The notes under the pieces were generated by a model. That model made no database searches. It was not told the DNA's origin and saw only the letters and a list, made by a program, of their open reading frames with translations. Both the position numbers and the translations under genes were made by a program. Shown piece by piece: positions 54,413 through 63,919 of a DNA stretch of 64,000 nucleotides; the first letter of the stretch is position 1, and the number at the start of each line of letters is the position of its first letter. The stretch spans positions 77,030-141,029 of the forward strand of contig JABILX010000003.1 of NCBI GenBank assembly GCA_018654255.1. The letters are read 5' to 3'. The DNA comes from Candidatus Peregrinibacteria bacterium (GTDB taxonomy: Bacteria > Patescibacteriota > Gracilibacteria > UBA1369 > LOWO2-01-FULL-3).

Positions 54413-55366
54413 CTATTTAATACTTCCAATCAAATCCCCCACAACCTCAACCCCATTCGCATCACACCAATCACCCATTTCTTTCACAACCTCACCAAAA
54501 CCACCAACCTCTCTATAATAAACCATCGTCCCCATCCCAACCAAAGTCGCTCCAGCCATCATCATCTCGATAGCATCCTCTCCAGTCATCACTCCTCCAG
54601 TTCCAATTATCGGCAACCCCGTCGCTTTATGAATATCATTAACAGCTTTCACCGCAATAGGTTTGATAGCAGGCCCACTCACTCCTCCAACTCGATTCGC
54701 CAAGATCGGCTTACGAGTCTTCAAATCTATAACCATCCCAGGCCCAACAGTATTGATCGCACAGAAACCATCCGCTCCTTCATCAGCACAAGCTTTCGCA
54801 ATTCGTCCAATATTTGGAACATTAGGAGATAACTTCACAATCATCGGAATCTTCGATCCCAACTCATCCAACTTTCGACGAACAACCTTCGTCACATCAG
54901 CCGCCAGAAGTAAATCACAAGCAAAAGGTATTCCAAACTCATCCTCAACATTCGGACAAGATATATTTACTTCAAGAATGTCGGGTCGCGACTTCACAAT
55001 CTCCTCAGTCAAATCCGCAAACTCACTCTGTTTTCCAGCAACAATACTCGCAATCACCGGCGCCGGCCGTACATTCTTCGCACCAGACCCCGCTGGCTCT
55101 CCATACTCAGCAAACAACCCTCGAGCCTTCTCAATCCCCGCATCACTCAACCCAACCGCATTCAAGAAAAAGTGCTCAGTCCCAAACATCGTTGGATTCT
55201 TGTGTCCTTTATGTTCTTCCATCCAAATCGATTTCGTCGTAACCCCTCCAGCTCCCATCTCCACAACTCTCTTCAAAGACGCAGAAGTAACCCCCAAAAC
55301 ACCCGACGCAAGAACAGTTGGGTTCTCAAACTCTACGCCACAGAAATTTACTTTTAGGTTTGCCAT
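54413..55366 (-). CDS. pyrD: Dihydroorotate dehydrogenase, class 1B catalytic subunit
   Basis: Oxidises dihydroorotate to orotate using FMN (317 aa from this start). It has PTVLASGVLG, the active-site Cys segment EVNISCPNVEDEFG and GTGGVMTGEDAIEMMMAGA at the FMN phosphate site. The start at 55366 (MANLKVNFCG) fits the family. An in-frame ATG 21 nt upstream (MSDKLWA) is possible, and a TAAAAT lies just before it. Confidence 0.95.
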   Translation of the reverse strand: MANLKVNFCGVEFENPTVLASGVLGVTSASLKRVVEMGAGGVTTKSIWMEEHKGHKNPTMFGTEHFFLNAVGLSDAGIEKARGLFAEYGEPAGSGAKNVRPAPVIASIVAGKQSEFADLTEEIVKSRPDILEVNISCPNVEDEFGIPFACDLLLAADVTKVVRRKLDELGSKIPMIVKLSPNVPNIGRIAKACADEGADGFCAINTVGPGMVIDLKTRKPILANRVGGVSGPAIKPIAVKAVNDIHKATGLPIIGTGGVMTGEDAIEMMMAGATLVGMGTMVYYREVGGFGEVVKEMGDWCDANGVEVVGDLIGSIK

Positions 55367-55427
55367 CGCCCAAAGTTTATCAGACATACTCTTTATTTTA
55401 AACACAATTTTTGGTAGGATCTCCCCC

Positions 55428-55997
55428 ATGCCAAATCCAGAAATCCAAACCTTGAAAGCAGTAATCAAAGAAGCCTCGATGAGAGAGGATTTTCAACTTG
55501 CGCTTGAAGAAGCCACCAAGCTAAGAATCCTTCAAGAAGAAGACCAAGACTGGCCCGGATTAGTAGAGACAACACAAACAATAGAACAAATCCAAGCAGC
55601 AATAGAAAAAACACTAAGTGACCAAGCAAACACAGAACCCACTCCAGAAACCCAACCAACTCCAAAACCCAAACCCGTCCCAACCGCACACCAATCCCCC
55701 TTCCTATACAGCATCGAAAAAATACTGAAAGTAGCAGACGTCATGATCCAAGAAAACCCTGAAGAAGCACTGAAGTTTTTGAAAGAAGCACAAGCCACAC
55801 ATCCAGAAGCTTACTCGCACCCAAAAGCAAAAAAACTTGCAGACAAAAAAATAGGCCTAAACTTAGCGATAAGAATCGTAAGATACCCAAGCACAATACG
55901 CATATTAAAAAAATCATACTTAGTAAGAGCCTCCATCGTGTTAAAACTCATGGGCAAAGACGAGCTAGCTTCACAGTGTAAAAAAAGAATCCGTTAA
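55428..55997 (+). CDS. Hypothetical protein (189 aa)
   Basis: Unrecognised. Two helical regions flank a linker of Pro, Thr, Lys and Glu (residues 65-87). The first contains ASMREDFQLALEEATKLRIL and the second ENPEEALKFLKEAQATHPEA, both resembling TPR-like helices. The C-terminus is basic. It is divergent from pyrD. The ATG at 55428 gives MPNPEIQTLKAV. Any earlier start would run antisense through pyrD. Confidence 0.7.
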   Translation: MPNPEIQTLKAVIKEASMREDFQLALEEATKLRILQEEDQDWPGLVETTQTIEQIQAAIEKTLSDQANTEPTPETQPTPKPKPVPTAHQSPFLYSIEKILKVADVMIQENPEEALKFLKEAQATHPEAYSHPKAKKLADKKIGLNLAIRIVRYPSTIRILKKSYLVRASIVLKLMGKDELASQCKKRIR

Positions 55998-56193
55998 CGA
56001 AAGAAAACAAACTAAACTCCTTCCACTCCTAACTTCAAAAGCCCTAATCCCAAGTATAAAAGCAGGTAGATTCAAAATAAGACTATTCAAACAAATTAAA
56101 CAAGAATTAGAAGAAGTTTTATAACAACGACGGAAGAACCATAACAACAATACTCGAAATTCTCCGCTCCCTTTAGCCTCCCCAAACCTGCTC

Positions 56194-56221
56194 TTGACTT
56201 TTCCCTCATCCCTGTTATAGT
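56194..56221 (+). promoter_or_regulatory. Promoter for pyrB-pyrC
   Basis: -35 TTGACT, 16-nt spacer, -10 TATAGT. The leader is about 20 nt. The stretch 55998-56190 shows no gene. Confidence 0.7.
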
Positions 56222-56245
56222 ACCGACGACCCTAAAACCACACAA

Positions 56246-57256
56246 ATGACCGATCAATCTTTCACAGAAAAAATATCAAAAGAAAGAAGTGGTCGTAATT
56301 TATCATGTACTGACATCACAAGCTTCGACAATCTAACAAAAAAAGATGTCGAGCTAATATTCGACCTAGCAAAGGTAGCCGAAGAACTTCTAAAAGGAGA
56401 TATGAAAAAAACCTCCCTTCTAAAAGGTAAATCTCAAATAAATTTCTTCATGGAAGAGTCTACTAGAACAAGAACCTCTTTTGAACTAGCAGGAAAAAAT
56501 CTCGGAGCAGACACGATCAACATTTCAGGAAACAATTCTGCTCTAACAAAAGGTGAAACTTTGTTAGACACAGCAATAACGATCGACCAGATGCAACCAG
56601 ACATAGTAGTTATGAGAACCGGATTCTCTGGAGCAGCAGAATTTTTTGCAAAAAACATGAAAGCAACTGTAGTAAACGCGGGAGACGGCTGGAACGAACA
56701 CCCAAGCCAAGCACTCCTGGACATATACACAATGCTCAAACACAAACCAAAACTTAAAGGTAAAAAATTAACAATAGTCGGAGACGTACTTCACTCAAGA
56801 GTATTCGGATCATTAGTAAGAGCGGCCAAAAGGTATGGCCTCGAAATAGTAGTCTCAGCTCCACATACATTGATTCGCCCAAACATGGCTGAAGCCTGGA
56901 ACATCCAACACGAACCAAACATCGAAAAAGCACTAAAAAACACAGACATCGTATACGCACTGCGACTTCAAACAGAAAGAGCTGCGAACGCAGATGTTCC
57001 AACCTTGAGAGAATATTCAAAGACATACGTCATCAACGCAAAGAGAATGCAACTCGCAAAAAAAGACGCCATAGTTATGCACCCAGGCCCAGTAATCCGT
57101 GAGCTAGATGTCCACACAAACATATTAGAAACGGACCTTTCAGTAATCCCTGAACAAGTGTTTTCAGGATACTGCGTACGATTTGCTCTACTTCTACTTC
57201 TAGGCGAAAAACGCAAAGAGAAAAACCCAGAACCAAGACTATATAAACCAATGTAA
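56246..57256 (+). CDS. pyrB: Aspartate carbamoyltransferase catalytic subunit
   Basis: Forms carbamoyl-aspartate (336 aa). The carbamoyl-phosphate loop is ESTRTRTSFELAG, HPSQALLDIYTM follows, and the late motif HPGPVIREL replaces the common HPGPMNRG. No regulatory pyrI is seen in the window. It is 12 nt before pyrC. Confidence 0.95.
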   Translation: MTDQSFTEKISKERSGRNLSCTDITSFDNLTKKDVELIFDLAKVAEELLKGDMKKTSLLKGKSQINFFMEESTRTRTSFELAGKNLGADTINISGNNSALTKGETLLDTAITIDQMQPDIVVMRTGFSGAAEFFAKNMKATVVNAGDGWNEHPSQALLDIYTMLKHKPKLKGKKLTIVGDVLHSRVFGSLVRAAKRYGLEIVVSAPHTLIRPNMAEAWNIQHEPNIEKALKNTDIVYALRLQTERAANADVPTLREYSKTYVINAKRMQLAKKDAIVMHPGPVIRELDVHTNILETDLSVIPEQVFSGYCVRFALLLLLGEKRKEKNPEPRLYKPM

Positions 57257-57268
57257 AAGCACTCAATA

Positions 57269-58576
57269 ATGACAAACACACTACTAATAAAAAACGGACA
57301 CATAGTAGACCCAGCCCAAAAACTGGATCAAAAAGCCGATATCCTGATAGAAAATGGTAAAATTAGCAAAATAGGCAAATCACTACCCCCCCCCTCAAAA
57401 GCAAAAATAATAGATGCAAAAGGTAAAATTGTCTCCCCAGGCTTCATTGACATACACGTGCATCTCCGTGAACCAGGCCGAGAAGACAAAGAAACTCTTC
57501 GAACAGCATCAAAAGCAGCCGCAAAAGGTGGAATCACAACAGTAGTCGGCATGCCGAATACAAATCCAATAGCCGACAACCAAACAGTAATAGAATTTGT
57601 ACTCTCAAAAGCAAAAAGAGAATCTCTAATAAACATACAAGCCTGTGGCTCTATAACAAAAGGCGAAAAAGGACAGGAAATTGCGGAAATATGGGAAATG
57701 AAACAGTCAGGAGCAATAGCTGTAAGCGATGATGGGTTCGACATTCAAAATCTCGACGTATACAGAAAAGCCCTCCAATACTGCAAAACTCACGACATGC
57801 CTATCATTTCTCACACCGAAGATGTAAATCTAGCAAAGGACGGACAAATGCACGAAGGCACAGTCTCAACTCTATTAGGACTCAAAGGGATCCCTGCTTG
57901 TGCAGAAGACGCAGCAACAGCTAGAATCATTACTTTAGTAGAAGATGTAGATCACAGAATGCACTTCACTCACGTATCAAGCAAAGGAGCAATAGACATG
58001 ATAAAACTGGCTCAACACAAACACCTCCCCGTCACAGCCGACACAACCCCTCACCATTTTTCACTAACAGACGAAGCAGTCGCAAACTACGACACAAACG
58101 CAAAAGTAAACCCACCACTAAGAAGCGAAGACCATCGACAAGCCATCCTCAAAGGACTCAAAGATGGAACTCTCTCATGCATAGTAACCGACCACGCCCC
58201 ACATCTTTGGACAGAAAAACAAAGAGAATTTCAATCAGCTCCAGCTGGAATAGTAGGATTCGAAACAATGTTATCACTCATAATCACAAACCTAGTAAAC
58301 ACAAAAGTGCTCACCCTCTCAGAAGCAATTGCAAAAATAACAATCAATCCAGCAAAAACCTTGAGCCTACCAGACATAGGAACTCTAAAACCTGGCTCAC
58401 GAGCAGACATAACTATCTTCGACCCCAAAGCAACCTGGACCGTCGACAAAACAAAATTCGAATCAAAAGGAATGAATACGCCATTCCATGGAATGAAACT
58501 ATACGGAGTAGTAACCGACACCTTTGTAAAAGGTAAACAAGTCCTTCAAAACGGAAAAATATGCTCGACTACATAG
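57269..58576 (+). CDS. pyrC: Dihydroorotase, class I
   Basis: Closes carbamoyl-aspartate to dihydroorotate (435 aa). The metal-binding motif is DIHVHLREPG. Further ligands lie in SHTED, HFTHVSS and VTDHAPH, and SDDGFDI follows the family pattern. The size and motifs fit the class I enzyme. Its end overlaps the next gene by 16 nt. Confidence 0.95.
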   Translation: MTNTLLIKNGHIVDPAQKLDQKADILIENGKISKIGKSLPPPSKAKIIDAKGKIVSPGFIDIHVHLREPGREDKETLRTASKAAAKGGITTVVGMPNTNPIADNQTVIEFVLSKAKRESLINIQACGSITKGEKGQEIAEIWEMKQSGAIAVSDDGFDIQNLDVYRKALQYCKTHDMPIISHTEDVNLAKDGQMHEGTVSTLLGLKGIPACAEDAATARIITLVEDVDHRMHFTHVSSKGAIDMIKLAQHKHLPVTADTTPHHFSLTDEAVANYDTNAKVNPPLRSEDHRQAILKGLKDGTLSCIVTDHAPHLWTEKQREFQSAPAGIVGFETMLSLIITNLVNTKVLTLSEAIAKITINPAKTLSLPDIGTLKPGSRADITIFDPKATWTVDKTKFESKGMNTPFHGMKLYGVVTDTFVKGKQVLQNGKICSTT

Positions 58577-59289
58577 CCCTAACCATAGGGGGAATAATAA
58601 TAGGATTCATAGGCGTAACACTAGGAGGATCGATGTTTATTGCGATTCCATTTTTGCAAATACTTTTTCCTGGACTTAACTACGGCCAAACAATTGGCAA
58701 TATAAAAGTTGGATCATTTGCACGCAGCCTAGCAAGCACTCTAAGCACATGGAAAAAAATCCAGTTCAAAGAAATAGCAACATTTATCCCACCATTTATA
58801 ATAGGCTCGATAATAGGATCAGCCAGTATCGCAAAACTTGATCAAAAATATCTAATAGTAGCAGTAATCAGCGCTATAGTTTTATCCGAGCTAAGTCCAT
58901 ATTTAGCAAAATTCATAAACAAAAAAACTCGATTCATAGCCAGCATAATACTAGGAATATACACAGGGTTTATAGGAGCCGGGATCAGCATACTTTTGGT
59001 CGCACTCCTAAGAACAATCTTCCCAAAAAATGAACAAATAATATTTGTAAAAATTCAAGCCCGCTTCATTGAAGCGACAGGCACAATCGCAGCAATCATA
59101 ACCCACATATATTACGGAAACATAGTGTTTCCAATCTGGTTACTTTGGAGTATAGGAACCTTCACAGGTGGATATATTGGCGGCACGGTACTAAAAAATA
59201 CAATAAAAATAAAATCAAAATATCAACGCATATACTTAATAGCAGTATACGTAATCGCGATCACCCCTCTTGTTATAAAACTACTGTAA
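58561..59289 (+). CDS. TauE/SafE-type membrane permease
   Basis: 242 residues with about seven or eight hydrophobic helices, small-residue rich, in two halves (IGFIGVTLGGSMFIAIPFL and IYTGFIGAGISILLVALL) that are typical of the TSUP superfamily. Such proteins export anions such as sulfite or sulfonates. The start overlaps pyrC, so it is presumably co-transcribed with the pyrimidine genes, but a role there is not established. Confidence 0.85.
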   Translation: MLDYIALTIGGIIIGFIGVTLGGSMFIAIPFLQILFPGLNYGQTIGNIKVGSFARSLASTLSTWKKIQFKEIATFIPPFIIGSIIGSASIAKLDQKYLIVAVISAIVLSELSPYLAKFINKKTRFIASIILGIYTGFIGAGISILLVALLRTIFPKNEQIIFVKIQARFIEATGTIAAIITHIYYGNIVFPIWLLWSIGTFTGGYIGGTVLKNTIKIKSKYQRIYLIAVYVIAITPLVIKLL

Positions 59290-59320
59290 CCCCACCACGT
59301 CAACCACCCTTAACCTGTAA

Positions 59321-59340
59321 AAGTCACCACGTGGTGACTT
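59321..59340. promoter_or_regulatory. Perfect 20-bp palindrome between convergent genes
   Basis: AAGTCACCACGTGGTGACTT is fully self-complementary and is flanked by AACCTGTAAA and AACCTGTGAA. It could end transcription from both sides as a hairpin, or bind a dimeric protein. No T-run follows. Confidence 0.6.
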
Positions 59341-59373
59341 CCCAACCTGTGAAATATCGGAAATAGAAAACCT

Positions 59374-59811
59374 CTAAATCCCCCTAATCCTCTTCACGTC
59401 AGCAATAAATTCCTCGAAGAAATTATCCAAAGCTTTATAAGCCTTTTCTCTCAATTCAGGATAAATAACAGTAAAATCTATCAAACAAGCAACAAAATCT
59501 TTCCCAGGATTTATAACTCTTTCTCGGTCAACAAAATCCCGAAAATGAGACAAAAACTTCTCATCCATATTTTTAATCATAGAAGCAACCAAAGCATTTT
59601 CACTATGACGAATCAACATCTCTTTGTAATACATTTTTTCATCAACAGAAACCCCGCACTGATCAATCACAGAGTCATACATCTCAGAAACAATTTTCAT
59701 ATACGCACCAGTCACAACCACAGTTGTTTTCTGAGCATCACTAAGAGTTTCTAAAACTGACAGAGCTTCTCTTTTAACCTGTTTTTTCTTTGACTTCATT
59801 TGTTTTTTCAT
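59374..59811 (-). CDS. Hypothetical protein (145 aa)
   Basis: Unrecognised all-helical protein. A basic start (MKKQMKSKKKQVKREALSV) is followed by helices with VSEMYDSVIDQ and LDNFFEEFIADVKRI. Its start overlaps the end of the 915-aa gene by 38 nt, so the two form an operon. Confidence 0.65.
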   Translation of the reverse strand: MKKQMKSKKKQVKREALSVLETLSDAQKTTVVVTGAYMKIVSEMYDSVIDQCGVSVDEKMYYKEMLIRHSENALVASMIKNMDEKFLSHFRDFVDRERVINPGKDFVACLIDFTVIYPELREKAYKALDNFFEEFIADVKRIRGI

Positions 59812-62521
59812 CGTTAATTTCTTTTACTTTATATTTTGAAAAGTCCATTTCAATATCAGAGCTCAAGCTTACAACCAAGTCCTCTAACCTCTTTTCGATA
59901 TTAGAAATCTTATTGTCCATACTCTTAACACTTGTTTCTGGATTTTTTTCACGTCGTTCAGACGCCTTCTCAGTAAACTCGTATTTTGGCTTAGCAAATC
60001 CCTGACCTCCTTGCTTAAATTCACCCTTAACAGCTCCCCATTCAGAAGCCCTTCTTTGTTTACCAGCTTCTCTTTTCCCCTTCCAAGACTCCTTAACCTT
60101 AGCACCAGCTTCTTTGGCCGTAACAACCGGATGAGTAATTGACTTAATAGGATGTGCCAGAAGATGCAAAGGAACCCTCAGGGCATGCAAAGGATATCCA
60201 ACCAAACGAACAGGGACTGTTATCATCTTCCCCGCCAAAGCAAGACCACCTTTGAGCCCCCACCTCACGGCCAAAGACAAAGGCTGCTTAATCAAATTAT
60301 GTCCCAAAAATTTTGCAGTATCTCTACCAATGTCTCTAAGTTTATCACCTAGCCAAGACCCATGCCTATGATTCAAAGCCCATCCAGCATGAAAACCCAA
60401 ACGAGAAACTGCACCAGTATTCAAGGAATCCCCTTTGAAATAGCCAGCAGCTTCAAGCTCGTCCATATATTCAGACTTACTAATCTCTCCCCTCGTTAAT
60501 TTTTCTTGAGCACGCTTAACTTTCAAATTTAACAATTGCTTTTCCAACACAACTCTCTTCCTCTGAACCTCAAAAAACTTTTGCATCACACCTTCAACAA
60601 CCTCTTTTTCGGAATTAAATGCCTTGATAGCCTGCGACTGACTAAGACCACGCTCTTCACTCAAAAGATTAAAAATACCCTCACGTATAGCACTATGTTG
60701 AATACTGTTAGAACCATTGTGTTTTTCAAAAGCAACCAACATATAAAATCCCTTCTTTTCATCCATCCTTTTAGACTTAAAAAGCCTTTCAATAGACCTC
60801 TTTGTTCTAAAATCAGAAGGATCAAACCCCTCAAAAGGCTTATAAACAGTTCCTCCAACATTGTATGAGAAATTCATAAATCGATCTTTGAAAACAGCCT
60901 CAGACATAACAGCCAAAAGATCTCTTGGAGCTCCATCAACAGCCTCAGACATTCTCTCCCCAGTTCTTTTTTCCCACAAACGATCTAAAAGTTGCCTCTT
61001 TGCCGCCTTCTCTAATTCCACAAGATCCATCTCCCTACCTTCTTCAGTCTGACTTATACGATGTATGAGTAATTTAAGAGCAAATTGCTCATCAGTAATA
61101 TCTATATTTTTATCAGCAGTACCTTTGTCAATTTCAAGCTGTTTCTTTTTTGACCTAATCTCATCCTCCAACCGGCCCCTCCTACCATAAACTTTCTCAG
61201 CAATAGCATTTTTGTCAGTCAGATTAGGACTATATTTTTCATAAATACTTTTTAGAGTAGCAAAATCAGTAGGAACTTTCGCAGTCTTTACAGATTCAAA
61301 ATCAGAATCAATCTCATCAGATTCAAACCCCTCTATTTCAGACTTCTTCAAAGCAACAAATTGCTTCAAAACATTCTCGAGAACCTTCTTGAATTCCTCG
61401 ACCTTACCTTTAGCGTTTTCAAAAGATTTTTGTCTATCTTCAACATCAGCCAACGTATCACCAGCATCCTTCAACTTATCTTCATTCACGTTAGAATCTT
61501 TCTTGCCAGCAAGAGACTGTAGACTCTGTAAAAAAGATTTGTTTTTACTAACCTCAGAAGAAGAATCCCCAATTTCTAGAGGAGATTTTTCAACCGCATT
61601 TCCACCTTCCATCACCTTAACTTTCTGCAACCCTTCAATTTCAACGACCAATCCCTTCAACTTACTATCTTCCGAATCCCATTCCCTATCCAAATAAACA
61701 ACAACATCTGTAAGAGCCTTCTGTTGCTGCTCCAACAACTCTACATCTCTTTTATCCTGATCTAACTGAGCTTTTGATTTTGCTTGCAGAACACCATTCA
61801 AGATTGCCAAAACATCCCTCCTCTGTTCACCCTCAGGAACTTCCTGTTCTTCAGTCATTTCTCGCAAAACATCAAGCCCAACAGAAAGATCATTCCTATT
61901 TTTCAAATCAGGAATATTGCCACCTTCTTGAGTCGTAAAAACCCGAACCTTAAGTCTTTTATTCAAATCAGTAATAAAACCATCAGGCCATTGAAACTCA
62001 AATCGTCCTTCTTCACCAGGATGATCATCAGGTTGAGCACGCTCAGCACCATCTTGATCATCAGGTTGAACATCTTCAACTTCAATATTCAACCATTTTT
62101 TGATAGCAATTTTCGCACGCTCAGGATCTAAATCACTAGGTTTTTCAATAGACCCACCAGCTTCTTCTTCATATTTTTCCCTCAAAGCTTCCCAAGCACC
62201 ATCCCAAAGATTTCTATCCTTATACAAATCGATAATTCTACTCCTTATAGCATTCCTTATTTCTGGAGTAACCCTCATATCCTCAAATTCAAGCTTGAAA
62301 CCATGATTTCCAACCGTGCTCCTAACAGCTTCATGAATATCAGTATTTTCAACCGCATTTTTACTAGCATCAAGACTAGCCGAATAATTCGGATTAACCA
62401 CAGCATCACCAGCATTTGGATCAGGATTATCAAAATCTGGTACCCTAGGAACACCAGAAGATCCATCTGGATCAGATGGATTGCTTGAATCATCGCTATT
62501 TTGGGAGTCAGGACCCGTCAT
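59774..62521 (-). CDS. Large hypothetical coiled-coil protein (915 aa)
   Basis: Unrecognised. Residues 1-45 are a flexible Asp/Ser/Pro/Asn-rich start. Residues 80-400 are highly charged, with long heptad-like helices. The middle contains a folded part with FMNFSYNVGGTVYKPFEGFD. Near residues 745-810 an amphipathic, moderately hydrophobic stretch (LAVRWGLKGGLALAGKMI, LRVPLHLLAHPIKS) could touch a membrane. The end is strongly charged. There is no signal peptide. It has its own promoter, divergent from carA. Confidence 0.7.
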   Translation of the reverse strand: MTGPDSQNSDDSSNPSDPDGSSGVPRVPDFDNPDPNAGDAVVNPNYSASLDASKNAVENTDIHEAVRSTVGNHGFKLEFEDMRVTPEIRNAIRSRIIDLYKDRNLWDGAWEALREKYEEEAGGSIEKPSDLDPERAKIAIKKWLNIEVEDVQPDDQDGAERAQPDDHPGEEGRFEFQWPDGFITDLNKRLKVRVFTTQEGGNIPDLKNRNDLSVGLDVLREMTEEQEVPEGEQRRDVLAILNGVLQAKSKAQLDQDKRDVELLEQQQKALTDVVVYLDREWDSEDSKLKGLVVEIEGLQKVKVMEGGNAVEKSPLEIGDSSSEVSKNKSFLQSLQSLAGKKDSNVNEDKLKDAGDTLADVEDRQKSFENAKGKVEEFKKVLENVLKQFVALKKSEIEGFESDEIDSDFESVKTAKVPTDFATLKSIYEKYSPNLTDKNAIAEKVYGRRGRLEDEIRSKKKQLEIDKGTADKNIDITDEQFALKLLIHRISQTEEGREMDLVELEKAAKRQLLDRLWEKRTGERMSEAVDGAPRDLLAVMSEAVFKDRFMNFSYNVGGTVYKPFEGFDPSDFRTKRSIERLFKSKRMDEKKGFYMLVAFEKHNGSNSIQHSAIREGIFNLLSEERGLSQSQAIKAFNSEKEVVEGVMQKFFEVQRKRVVLEKQLLNLKVKRAQEKLTRGEISKSEYMDELEAAGYFKGDSLNTGAVSRLGFHAGWALNHRHGSWLGDKLRDIGRDTAKFLGHNLIKQPLSLAVRWGLKGGLALAGKMITVPVRLVGYPLHALRVPLHLLAHPIKSITHPVVTAKEAGAKVKESWKGKREAGKQRRASEWGAVKGEFKQGGQGFAKPKYEFTEKASERREKNPETSVKSMDNKISNIEKRLEDLVVSLSSDIEMDFSKYKVKEINDEKTNEVKEKTG

Positions 62522-62555
62522 ATTTTCACTTTTTTAAACATATATTTATCCATAA

Positions 62556-62584
62556 ATTATACCATTTTTCAGGTTAGGATTCAA
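62556..62584 (-). promoter_or_regulatory. Promoter for the 915-aa gene
   Basis: Minus-strand -35 TTGAAT, 17-nt spacer, perfect -10 TATAAT. Confidence 0.65.
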
Positions 62585-62613
62585 CCCATCAAAGCCAAAC
62601 CAGAGCCAATATG

Positions 62614-62642
62614 TTGACTCATCCTCACTCCCCCTCTAAAAT
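62614..62642 (+). promoter_or_regulatory. Promoter for carA
   Basis: -35 TTGACT, 17-nt spacer, -10 TAAAAT, about 20 nt before the ATG. Confidence 0.7.
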
Positions 62643-62665
62643 ACCCCCGACAACAATCCCTTTTA

Positions 62666-63802
62666 ATGCCAAAACAAGCAACTCTCGTCCTCAAGGACGG
62701 AACAACCCTTCAAGGAGAATCGTTTGGTGCAGACCTCCCCTGCGCAGGAGAGGTAGTTTTTAATACAGGTATGATGGGGTATCCGGAAAGTTTCACAGAC
62801 CCCTCATACAGAGGTCAAATTCTCACCCTCACCTACCCGCTAATCGGAAACTACGGGATTCCAGGTGAGTGCAAAGACGACGACAATCTTCCAAAACACT
62901 TCGAATCCAACAAACCTCACATCAGAGGATTAATTGTCAGCGAATACAGTGAAAATTATTCACATTGGGAAGCCAAAAAATCGCTCGCAGACTGGCTCAA
63001 AAAACACAAAATCCCAGCAATAACAGGTATAGACACCCGCGCTCTCACCCAAAAACTCCGCCAACACGGAACAATGCTCGGGAAAATTGTCCAACAGACC
63101 AGCAAAGCTGGTCGCGTCGAAGACGCCAAAGACGAAACGCCATTCGAAGACCCAAACAAATCAAATCTAGTAGCAGAAGTTTCAATCAAAAAACCAATCC
63201 TATATAAAAGAGGCCCAAAGAAAGTCATCGCCGTCGACTGCGGAATGAAACACAATATCCTCCGCTCACTCCTAGCAAGAAACCTAACCGTACTCAAAAC
63301 ACCTTGGGACTACGACTTCATCGAAGCACAACGCACCGGCACACTCCCGATAGAAGACTTCAACGGAATCTTCCTATCAAACGGACCTGGAGACCCAGCG
63401 ATGCTCGAGCCACTACACAAAATCATTCAAAAAGCACTCAAGCTCAAAAAACCAATCTTTGGAATCTGCCTCGGGAACCAAATCCTCGCAACAGCTGCCG
63501 GCGCAACTACATACAAACTCAAATTTGGACACCGAGCCCAAAACCAACCTTGTCAGGACGTCGACCCAGATTCTCCAAGCTTCAAACGATGCTATGTCAC
63601 TTCACAAAACCATGGCTTCGCAATAAAAGACGAATCCCTTTCAAAAGATTGGAAAGTTTGGCTAAAAAACCTCAACGACGACACAAATGAAGGCATCAGA
63701 CACAAAACTCTCCCGTATTTTTCATGCCAATTCCACCCAGAAGCAACACCAGGCCCAACAGACACGGAACACTTCTTCGACGAGTTTGTAGGGATGCTTT
63801 GA
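62666..63802 (+). CDS. carA: Carbamoyl-phosphate synthase small subunit
   Basis: Glutamine amidotransferase subunit that supplies ammonia to CarB (378 aa). The N-terminal domain has GEVVFNTGMMGYPESFTDPSY. The class I amidotransferase part has FLSNGPGDP, the nucleophile Cys in GICLGNQ (GICLGHQ in most homologues) and the His/Glu pair in FHPEATPGP. CarB is not in the window. A GAGAAAG/CTTTCTC hairpin lies downstream. Confidence 0.96.
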   Translation: MPKQATLVLKDGTTLQGESFGADLPCAGEVVFNTGMMGYPESFTDPSYRGQILTLTYPLIGNYGIPGECKDDDNLPKHFESNKPHIRGLIVSEYSENYSHWEAKKSLADWLKKHKIPAITGIDTRALTQKLRQHGTMLGKIVQQTSKAGRVEDAKDETPFEDPNKSNLVAEVSIKKPILYKRGPKKVIAVDCGMKHNILRSLLARNLTVLKTPWDYDFIEAQRTGTLPIEDFNGIFLSNGPGDPAMLEPLHKIIQKALKLKKPIFGICLGNQILATAAGATTYKLKFGHRAQNQPCQDVDPDSPSFKRCYVTSQNHGFAIKDESLSKDWKVWLKNLNDDTNEGIRHKTLPYFSCQFHPEATPGPTDTEHFFDEFVGML

Positions 63803-63919
63803 CAATCCCCCCTCCAACCCTTAAGCTACGCCCCTAACCACACAAAATGAATCCCCGAGAAAGGGCTCTTTCTCCTGACGAAATCAGAGAATGCAAATCC
63901 ATCGTTCTAACCACAAAAT

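Noticed and set aside
54663-55427. Long open frame antisense to pyrD, in frame with the 189-aa gene
   Set aside because: It runs opposite to a clearly conserved pyrD. The part downstream of the ATG at 55428 alone looks like a normal gene.
55998-56126. Short basic frame without start codon after the 189-aa gene
   Set aside because: It lacks a start codon and a recognisable motif, and it could be a chance frame in A-rich DNA.
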